Shown here: positions 57,722 to 64,000 of the stretch, piece by piece | How positions within the stretch are numbered: the first letter of the stretch is position 1 | Layout: every line of letters starts with the position of its first letter | NCBI GenBank assembly: GCA_029688905.1 | Contig: JARULB010000005.1 | Span: 310,001-374,000 of the forward strand | From: Balneolales bacterium ANBcel1 | GTDB lineage: Bacteria > Bacteroidota > Rhodothermia > Balneolales > Natronogracilivirgulaceae | Length of the DNA stretch: 64,000 nucleotides | Reading direction: 5' to 3' | Made by a program: the position numbers and the translations under genes | Notes under the pieces: model-generated | The model's input: only the letters and a program-made list of their open reading frames with translations | The model's database searches: none | Told to the model about the DNA's origin: nothing

Positions 57722-59017
57722 ATGAGTAAAAAACAAGTTTTCATCATTGGGCTGGATGATTTCAACCTGAAAATGTTGAAGGCCCTGCCGGAAGCGAAAG
57801 AGTGTGACTTCCATGCGGCACTGGATATCTCCGAAATCAGGGATGTCAAGGAGTACGACATGGAAAAGCTGGTTAACCTGTGTTTCGAGCGGATTGACAG
57901 GCATGGCAAGATCGATGCGGTCGCCTCGTACTACGACTTTCCCGGCACGGTTCTGGTCCCGGTGATTGCGGAGAAGTACGGTTTGCCGGGCCCGACCCTG
58001 GAGAGTATCCTGAAATGTGAACACAAGTTCTGGAGCCGGATGGAGCAACAGAAGGTGATACCCGATCACATCCCCATGTTCCGGGCGTTTGACCCCTTTG
58101 ACGACCATGCGTATGAGAAGCTGGAGATGATCCCGCCGTTCTGGATCAAACCCAACAAATCGTTCCGGTCATTTCTGGCGTATCGCATCAGCAGCGAGTC
58201 CCACTTCTACGAGAACACCAAAACCATCCAGAAACATATTCATTTTATGCTGGAGCCGTTCCAGAAATTGATGCAGATGTATAACATTCCCGAAGAGGTA
58301 TCGGAAATGAAAGAGAGCTGTATCGCCGAATCCATGATCTCCGGACATCAGTGCACCCTGGAAGGGTATGTGTACAACGGAAATGTCGTTTCTTATGGCG
58401 TGGTGGATTCCCTACGTGAAGAAGACCGGTCCTCATTCTCCCGTTACGAGTATCCATCCGTGCTGCCACAGGAAATACAGTTCCGCATGGCTGATGTCAC
58501 ACGCCGTACCATCCAGCAGATCGGCATGGACAACTCACCGTTCAATGTCGAGTTCTTCTACAACCAGACCGCCGACGAGGTCTACCTGCTGGAGATCAAC
58601 CCGCGTATCTCGCAGGCGCACACGGATATTTTCGAGAAAGTGCACGGGATTTCTCACCACGCCATCATGCTGAACCTGGCACTGGGACGTAAGCCCAAAA
58701 CATTATACTATAACGGTGACTTCAACAAGGCGGCCCATTTCATGCTCCGGACCTTCGAAAGCGGGCGCATCAATAAGGTGCCGACCAAAAACGAAATCAA
58801 CATCCTGAAAAAATTCATCCCCGGCCTGGAAGTGAAAATTCCGGTCAGGGAAGGTGTCCACACCAGTGAAATGCAAGGACAGGACAGCTACAGCTTCGAG
58901 CTGGCCAACATCTTCATCGGAGGGCGCGACCAGGCGGAGCTGGTGGAAAAATACAGCAAGGTATGCGACGGACTCACGTTTGAAATTGATTACGATGAAG
59001 AGGTGCACCTGCACTAA
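57722..59017 (+). CDS. ATP-grasp ligase, second copy
   Basis: 431-residue cytoplasmic ATP-grasp enzyme. N-terminal Rossmann-like domain (1-95, KQVFIIGLDDFNLKMLKALP), ATP-grasp core (~100-310) with CEHKFWSRMEQQKVIPDHIP, PPFWIKPNKSFRSFLAYRIS (nucleotide-binding Lys), CIAESMISGHQCTLEGYVYN and metal site EVYLLEINPRISQAHTDIF. The C-terminal ~110 residues resemble the cap domain of amino-acid ligases (FELANIFIGGRDQAELVEKY). It keeps the standard EINPR motif, unlike the 30333-31562 copy (GEVACR). Divergent from the S15 hydrolase gene. Product unknown; a dipeptide or amino-acid amide is likely. Confidence 0.9.
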   Translation: MSKKQVFIIGLDDFNLKMLKALPEAKECDFHAALDISEIRDVKEYDMEKLVNLCFERIDRHGKIDAVASYYDFPGTVLVPVIAEKYGLPGPTLESILKCEHKFWSRMEQQKVIPDHIPMFRAFDPFDDHAYEKLEMIPPFWIKPNKSFRSFLAYRISSESHFYENTKTIQKHIHFMLEPFQKLMQMYNIPEEVSEMKESCIAESMISGHQCTLEGYVYNGNVVSYGVVDSLREEDRSSFSRYEYPSVLPQEIQFRMADVTRRTIQQIGMDNSPFNVEFFYNQTADEVYLLEINPRISQAHTDIFEKVHGISHHAIMLNLALGRKPKTLYYNGDFNKAAHFMLRTFESGRINKVPTKNEINILKKFIPGLEVKIPVREGVHTSEMQGQDSYSFELANIFIGGRDQAELVEKYSKVCDGLTFEIDYDEEVHLH

Positions 59018-59033
59018 ATCGTATGGCCGCGAG

Positions 59034-59165
59034 TTGGGCGGCTTTTGATGAATGGGCCGTATTCGCGGGAATAGAGGGGGGCGGCGCTTGGTGAATGAAG
59101 TCGCAAGGACTGGAAGAGAGGTGGGCGACGTTTGGTGAACGGGGCCGCAGGAGCGGGAAGAGTGG
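59034..59165 (+). repeat. Three imperfect tandem copies of a 43-44 bp unit
   Basis: Copies share a core GGTGAATG-like octamer at 59047, 59090 and 59134 and a following CGCAGGAGCGGGAAGAG-like part. They fill most of the gap between the ATP-grasp stop and the biased secreted-protein gene, whose two ends converge here. No coding frame. Confidence 0.7.
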
Positions 59166-59254
59166 GGCTCATTCTTCTTTGTTCAACATCAAATTAGCAC
59201 CCCTATAATAAACCCCTGGATAAACCGAACACGTCCTACCAGAAAGAATAAGAT

Positions 59255-62200
59255 TTATTCAGTTTTAGGAAGCATTAAATTAAAACCCTTATACGCATTA
59301 CCAACCCCCCTATTACGATCATCATAAGAAGATCTAGGATCCCACTCATCACTTTCTAAAACATACTCTACAGCAACAGGATCCTCCCCTAACTTCTGCA
59401 TATAAACCTGACTAATCTGTTGCTGAGGAAAACCACCAAAACCCGCACTAGCCATCCAAACCATAAAATCCTTAGGATTACCACTGCGCAAATGCTTACC
59501 TTCATCATCAACATACTTAACCTCCTGCCTATCAGTACAATAACTAGGAGGATCAGGATTAACAATAGCACTAGTATTAAAATCCTTAACGCTACAAATG
59601 CCAGGATTCGGCTCGTTAACAGTGCTGAAGAAATGATTCAACTCATTAGTATACCAACTAGGCAAACTACCATTCACGAAAAAAAAACTAGACAACATAA
59701 TCCGCTCATTATTATCATACCCAATAGGAGGAGGATTAGGATGTCCGCTAGGAGAAGGAGGATCACGTATCCTAATAATCCTATTCTCAATACCACCTAA
59801 ATTCGTCCTGCCCACGTACATAACATTATCCGCAAGATCCATATAAGAACCACTATAACCGCCATAATCATTAACATAACCTAAATCCGTGAGGTTTTCC
59901 GCATAATCTTCCACAAATTTAATACTAAAAGGATTAATATCCAAACTATCTTCTAAAACACTACGCATATCCTCCTTAAAAATCTCCCAATTCTCCAACT
60001 CCTCCTCATTCCAAGAACTGCCTGGAAGATACAAACCACCATCCGGATGATCCTCCCTAGGAAGATGATTACCAGCAGCAACAGCTACATTCCAACCCCT
60101 ACCATAAGCAGAATTACCTTTATTAAAAACAACCACCTGCTCCTCAGTAACATCAGGCAAAATCACAAAAGGATGCCTATCGCTACCCTCCCAATCTCCC
60201 TGGTCCACCCAAATCACATCATTAAAACGACTCCACTCATCAATAAAATAACCATGCGTATCCACATCAAACTTGTTCTCAACAGTCTCCATATGACTAT
60301 CAAAATCATCCCTAAGCCTGAACAAAACCTCAACATTACCAGTATTCGTACGATGATTCTCCAACTCCCTAGGACCATAACCACTCACTACATAAGTTAC
60401 AGGAACACCATCCCTCTCAGCACCATGCCAAAACATACCAGGAACAGGATACTCATTCTCAGAAACCATTAAACGATTAACCTCACTCATACCAGGAACA
60501 CCATCAACAACACTAGCCTCCTCACCACCAATAATATCCAAGACGTAATCACCCCTCGGAAGAACACTGCTGATAATACCATCTCCATCCGCAACCATAG
60601 TAGTATCCCTTCCACTCTCCAAATGCCTGGCTTGGATACTAGCATAAGGATTAGGATTTTTATCAAAGAAACCACGAGCCTCAACCCTAAAATCATGCCT
60701 TTCACGAACATCCACAAAGTCTTCCAAAACTTTTTTAGTGCCGTGAACATCAAAAGCTTTAACCGTGTAAGGAATACGGCCAGTATTTTCAAAACTATGA
60801 CTTACACCTTCATCAACCTCATTCCCATTAATATTCCAACCATAAACTTTATCTTCAACTTTCAAAACTAAACTATCTAATTCATTAACACTACTCGCGT
60901 TAATACTAAAATCTCCACTGAACCATTTAACCTCATCCGGCTTAGAAACACTCAAAACAGGTTTAGACCTGTCAAGCGCAACATCACCAAGATCAACCAA
61001 AACCTCCAAACTATGCCTCTTCGACACATCCTCAAAACCTTCGGCAGAAAAAACATAACTCAAACTATCCCCGCCCACCAAACGCATAGGAACATCCAAA
61101 GACAACTCAAAATCACCACTCACATCTTTCTCCTTGCTGACACCAGCATAAGACTTCACAACCCTACCATTTATAGCCTCACCAGCCACATCTTCCAAAC
61201 TACCCCTGGTAACCATACTAAAATACTCATCACCCAAAACAACAACATCCAAATCAACCAACTCCTCCAAACCACGACTAACTGTTTCATCCCTAAAACC
61301 ATCAGCCACAGCCCTATAAACAACCTCCTCACCCAACAATCTTCTAGGAACATCAACAGAAAAACCAAAACTTCCATCAACATCCTGCTTAACAACATTA
61401 TCCTTATAAGACATGCTAACACTACCACTAACATCCCCGCCATCAACATCACGCAAATGACCCTCAGTAACCATACTAAAATACTCATCACCCAAAACAA
61501 CAACATCCAAATCAATATTCTCTTTCAAACTACGACTAACCGTTCCCTCTCTGAAACCATCAGCCACAGCCCTGTAAACAACCTCCTCACCCAACAATCT
61601 TCTAGGAACATCAACAGAAAAACCAAAACTTCCATCAACATCCTTCTCAAGCTCCTTACCTGCATAAGACTTAACCAAACGACCACTAACATCCCCTCCA
61701 TCAACATTAACAAGTCTTCCTTCAGTAATCGCTTCGAATAACTTATCCTCCAAAGTGATATTTTCATTAACATTCCTTCCAAAAGGAACAGTCTGCATAA
61801 AACCGTTATAATTCTCGCTTTCATCTACGACTAAAGACAAACTACTACTTGAACTATCCCCTCCAAGATTTGTAACACTAATATTAAAATCACTACCTCT
61901 ACCAAGACTAGTTAACTTAGCAGTCTCATTAAAATCTTTTCCACGAACATTCACTAAATAAACACCGCTACTAGGAAAACCGCTCAAAGATACTTTGTTA
62001 CTGCCTTTTTCGAACTCTATCTGAGAACTGTGAATCCTTCTACCCAGAACGTCATAAACACCCACTTCTTTATTACCCCCCTCACTCGTAACTAAGATGT
62101 TGGATTCATCACTAGTAGGATTAGGATAAGGATTACCTATGCCAACTTCCGAATCATATTCCAAAACAAACATGCCATCCGGTCCGCTCTGAGCTGTTGC

Positions 62201-62407
62201 CAGCGTATCGCTCAAAACCTGATCCACCAAATGCACCCCAGCGCCCGCGACACCCTGACCAACCACATTGCTCACACTGCCGGTAACCGCGCTTCGCCCG
62301 CCGCTGTGCTGTCCGTACGCATCGCCGGCCGCCAGGAATAGTGCACCAAGTAAAACGGCCGTCAGGATCCCCCCGCCTGTCGTAACTGCCCGATAGATAA
62401 CGTTCAT
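59255..62407 (-). CDS. Secreted repeat protein with N-terminal YPNP module and extreme G/T-ending codon bias
   Basis: 1050-residue exported protein; the start at 62407 gives signal peptide MNVIYRAVTTGGGILTAVLL up to AYGQ. Residues ~38-85 are carboxypeptidase-regulatory-like (AVTGSVSNVVGQGVAGAGVH). Residues ~90-168 form a sorting/FlgD-Ig-like module (NPYPNPTSDES, VYDVLGRRI, GVYLVNVRG). Three ~86-residue repeats follow (228-479), then Ig-like segments and a ~400-residue C-terminal part (WVDQGDWEGSDRHPFVILPD, NHFFSTVNEPNPGICS) that might be a peptidase-like domain, though no zinc motif was seen. From about codon 80 on, codons end almost only in T or G, unlike all neighbours. Function unknown; surface adhesin or large secreted hydrolase are options. 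Confidence 0.85.
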   Translation of the reverse strand: MNVIYRAVTTGGGILTAVLLGALFLAAGDAYGQHSGGRSAVTGSVSNVVGQGVAGAGVHLVDQVLSDTLATAQSGPDGMFVLEYDSEVGIGNPYPNPTSDESNILVTSEGGNKEVGVYDVLGRRIHSSQIEFEKGSNKVSLSGFPSSGVYLVNVRGKDFNETAKLTSLGRGSDFNISVTNLGGDSSSSSLSLVVDESENYNGFMQTVPFGRNVNENITLEDKLFEAITEGRLVNVDGGDVSGRLVKSYAGKELEKDVDGSFGFSVDVPRRLLGEEVVYRAVADGFREGTVSRSLKENIDLDVVVLGDEYFSMVTEGHLRDVDGGDVSGSVSMSYKDNVVKQDVDGSFGFSVDVPRRLLGEEVVYRAVADGFRDETVSRGLEELVDLDVVVLGDEYFSMVTRGSLEDVAGEAINGRVVKSYAGVSKEKDVSGDFELSLDVPMRLVGGDSLSYVFSAEGFEDVSKRHSLEVLVDLGDVALDRSKPVLSVSKPDEVKWFSGDFSINASSVNELDSLVLKVEDKVYGWNINGNEVDEGVSHSFENTGRIPYTVKAFDVHGTKKVLEDFVDVRERHDFRVEARGFFDKNPNPYASIQARHLESGRDTTMVADGDGIISSVLPRGDYVLDIIGGEEASVVDGVPGMSEVNRLMVSENEYPVPGMFWHGAERDGVPVTYVVSGYGPRELENHRTNTGNVEVLFRLRDDFDSHMETVENKFDVDTHGYFIDEWSRFNDVIWVDQGDWEGSDRHPFVILPDVTEEQVVVFNKGNSAYGRGWNVAVAAGNHLPREDHPDGGLYLPGSSWNEEELENWEIFKEDMRSVLEDSLDINPFSIKFVEDYAENLTDLGYVNDYGGYSGSYMDLADNVMYVGRTNLGGIENRIIRIRDPPSPSGHPNPPPIGYDNNERIMLSSFFFVNGSLPSWYTNELNHFFSTVNEPNPGICSVKDFNTSAIVNPDPPSYCTDRQEVKYVDDEGKHLRSGNPKDFMVWMASAGFGGFPQQQISQVYMQKLGEDPVAVEYVLESDEWDPRSSYDDRNRGVGNAYKGFNLMLPKTE
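60971..61726 (-). repeat. Three tandem ~86-residue protein repeats
   Basis: Inside the 59255-62407 gene. Copies 1 (61726-61468) and 2 (61465-61211) are nearly identical over DVDGSFGFSVDVPRRLLGEE and VVYRAVADGF; copy 3 (61210-60971) has diverged (SLDVPMRLVGGDSLSYVFSA). They look like carboxypeptidase-regulatory or Ig-type sandwiches. The high DNA identity of the first two copies points to recent duplication. Confidence 0.85.
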
Positions 62408-62670
62408 AAGACTCTGGTTTGATAATAGTTGGCTTTGGGCAGGATAGGGCTTTCCCGGATTTGTTGCCATTTTTTTTGGCGGGGGCGGCAGGTGTGGTAT
62501 CAGTGCATTTGGGTAGCGATCCCATCCTAAGTGATCCTCACTTTGCGGGCGGCCGTAGCAGAGACGCCGGTATCCGGGGTCATTGCCTGTGATGATGCCG
62601 ATGGGCTGACAGCATTTTTTCTTTGACCCCGTTTTGTGCTATTTTTATGCAATCCAACCACGTACTTGTG

Positions 62671-62821
62671 ATCAGGCCTATGAAATGATCATGGCCGGGC
62701 TGGCGTCAGGACACACAGGCGCATGATTTAATCCGGTCATGGAATTACATGTGTCCGCTTAATCTAAAATTTTAAACAGATGAACCATCCATGGCCGATT
62801 ATTTGGCAATCAGGCCTATGA
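62671..62821 (+). repeat. 13-bp direct repeat flanking part of an intergenic region
   Basis: ATCAGGCCTATGA occurs at 62671-62683 and 62809-62821, both followed within 15 bp by ATGG. The gap 62408-62874 shows no other feature. Probably a small segmental duplication. Confidence 0.7.
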
Positions 62822-62874
62822 TTAAAACCATGGACGCTGCATGTGACATAATGAATCAAAATAATTTAAAACAC

Positions 62875-63246
62875 ATGAAACTCAACATTATCAGCATCAG
62901 CAAGCAGTCCAAGCCGGCTCTTGCCAAGATCTACAAAAACGGCACCCTGGCGCTAAACATCGTAACCCGCCAGAAGCTTTCCATCACCCAGGCGAATGAT
63001 TATCATCTGGCATTGGCAACCGACCAGACCCACAAGCTTGACGAAAAATTTTATCTGGTATTTTTGGATAAATCCGGTGATGCCACCCGCAAGCTGTTGG
63101 TCACAGAGAAAAACGCCACCGTCAATTTTGCTCATGTCTTTGATGCACAGGGCATCGACTATGAGAAGACAGCCCATGTCTATGAGCTGGAAAAGCAGAT
63201 CACCTGGCAGGGCAACCCCGTAGCTGTTTTCCAGCGCACCAGGTAA
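62875..63246 (+). CDS. Small protein of unknown function
   Basis: 123 residues from the ATG at 62875; an in-frame ATG at 62791 would add 28 residues, but that part overlaps the 13-bp direct repeat and has no visible domain, so the inner start is preferred. Mixed alpha/beta, no signal peptide or membrane helix. The sequence MKLNIISISKQSKPALAKIY and KLSITQANDYHLALATDQTH suggests a compact domain with an exposed beta edge; I recognise no family. It stands upstream of alternative hairpins and a DUF433 antitoxin gene. Codon use is moderate, without the bias of its left neighbour. Confidence 0.6.
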   Translation: MKLNIISISKQSKPALAKIYKNGTLALNIVTRQKLSITQANDYHLALATDQTHKLDEKFYLVFLDKSGDATRKLLVTEKNATVNFAHVFDAQGIDYEKTAHVYELEKQITWQGNPVAVFQRTR

Positions 63247-63252
63247 CCGGCG

Positions 63253-63319
63253 CCGTACCGATGAGAACCGCTCCCCACCGAAAATCCGGTACCCGCCGGT
63301 ACGGTGGATTCTCATTGGT
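63253..63319 (+). other. Two mutually exclusive inverted repeats
   Basis: Stem A pairs CCGTACCG (63253-63260) with CGGTACGG (63297-63304). Stem B pairs ACCGATGAGAA (63257-63267) with TTCTCATTGGT (63309-63319), with one G-U pair. They share bases, so only one can form at a time. Located after the small protein gene and 130 bp before DUF433. No T-run follows. Confidence 0.55.
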
Positions 63320-63448
63320 GATGAATCGGTGCCCGTGCCGGAAGATTGTGGGGCAATAAGTGGTTAACTGGCGAAAATGAAGCCTTATTGATAAGCGTTA
63401 CCCGAATACGTACATTGAATTAATTATTACAATTATACTCTTATATCC

Positions 63449-63685
63449 ATGGGAAAAAGTCGTTTGGATAGAATTACCAGGAACCCGGATATCTGCCACG
63501 GCAAACCTGTTATTCGTGGTTTACGCTATCCGGTCGACACCATGCTGGACCTTTTGGCTTCCGGAATGAGTATTGATCAAATTCTGGAAGACTATCCCGA
63601 CCTGGAACGCGATGACCTATTAGCTTGCCTTGAGTACGCTTCTAAAGTTGCCAGAACTAAAACTTCTCAAAAAATTGCTCTGTGA
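63449..63685 (+). CDS. DUF433 antitoxin-like protein
   Basis: 78-residue protein with the DUF433 core (ITRNPDICHGKPVIRGLRYP, MLDLLASGMSIDQILEDYPD, LERDDLLACLEYASKVARTK), a winged-helix-like DNA-binding fold. Members are usually VapB-like antitoxins followed by a DUF5615 PIN-like toxin. Here the toxin start (GTG at 63682) overlaps its stop by 4 bp as expected, but the toxin is broken. It may remain as an orphan antitoxin or repressor. Confidence 0.92.
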   Translation: MGKSRLDRITRNPDICHGKPVIRGLRYPVDTMLDLLASGMSIDQILEDYPDLERDDLLACLEYASKVARTKTSQKIAL

Positions 63686-63948
63686 AGGTCATCGTTGATG
63701 CACAGTTGCCCAAACGATTATCCGACTTTTAAGGTACAAAACAAGTCGATTCCAAACATACCCTCCTCCCTCCAATTACAACTGGCCAACTTTCGGGGAA
63801 GCTTACACGACCATCTCACATCTTAGAATCAAACCACAACCCCGGCATCGCGCACCTCCAACAGCTCGGCAATATCGGTCATCCCATCTTTGAATCAAAC
63901 GACAGTGATCCGTTACTAAGTAGTTATATCGCAGGGCTCTTGCAATAA
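63682..63948 (+). pseudogene. Broken DUF5615 PIN-like toxin
   Basis: GTG start overlapping the DUF433 stop (GTGA). It encodes VKVIVDAQLPKRLSDF, the characteristic DUF5615 beginning with its active-site Asp, and then an in-frame TAA at 63730-63732. The same frame continues with VDSKHTLLLP, matching the family's DSIHTLDLP segment, so the stop interrupts one reading frame. The remainder to the next stop (63946-63948) is degenerate and 20-30 residues short of the usual ~115. Full toxin activity is unlikely. Nothing is seen from 63949 to the window end. Confidence 0.65.
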
Positions 63949-64000
63949 ATCAAGAACCTTTTTAGTTTCATAATGAAACCACAACTTGCCTGGTTCATTA

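Noticed and set aside
59255-62407. Diversity-generating retroelement or other targeted hypermutation as the cause of the codon bias
   Set aside because: No reverse transcriptase, template repeat or deaminase gene is in the window, and the bias covers ~970 codons, not one variable region.

Overview
The window reads like a chromosome segment of a bacterium from the Balneolota/Rhodothermota side of the FCB group. The clearest sign is the GH10 xylanase at 41169-43043, which ends in a type IX secretion (Por-type) sorting domain with the QNYPNPFNP start typical of that group. Many lipoproteins and signal-peptide enzymes, acidic proteins and weak Shine-Dalgarno sites on several genes fit the same picture. 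I see no rRNA, tRNA, CRISPR array, transposase or prophage.

Layout. 2-1405: a chemoreceptor cut by the window edge. 1538-7640: a six-gene minus-strand operon (TetR, LolA-like periplasmic protein, two FtsX-type permeases, LolD-like ATPase, outer-membrane barrel) that looks like a complete inner-to-outer membrane lipid or lipoprotein relay, with a strong dyad operator candidate at 7700-7734. 7986-16710: a lipoprotein beta-galactosidase, a GH97 glycosidase and a large secreted protein. 17179-18243: corA. 18308-23398: a tightly coupled histidine kinase, response regulator, HEAT protein and GT2 synthase operon, divergent from a YaiO-like barrel. 23674-30172: tatA, an M48 lipoprotein protease, an AsmA-like protein, DUF502 and DUF302.

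30333-39256 is the most unusual part. It holds an ATP-grasp ligase coupled to an uncharacterised 681-residue protein with a papain-like Q-C-H-N signature, an alanine-racemase-like enzyme with altered active-site positions, and a facing operon of amidoligase, C26 gamma-glutamyl hydrolase and two bacterial PH-domain membrane proteins. Amide-bond makers, amide-bond breakers and a racemase lie within 9 kb, which suggests an undescribed peptide or isopeptide metabolism. A second ATP-grasp (57722-59017) lies divergent from an S15 hydrolase with an M20 peptidase behind it.

39487-50487: lpdA, then a xylan/hemicellulose set (GH10, GH43, an unassigned glycosidase-like protein, GH2) without SusC/SusD or a linked regulator. 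50543-57448: BASS transporter with an acyl-CoA ligase, M20 peptidase, S15 hydrolase. 59255-62407: a secreted repeat protein whose codons end almost only in G or T after about codon 80, in sharp contrast to its neighbours. 62875-63948: a small unknown protein and a DUF433 antitoxin followed by a broken DUF5615 toxin gene.

All functions come from motif reading without database searches. Starts were moved inward where a ribosome binding site, signal peptide or neighbouring stop favoured it.
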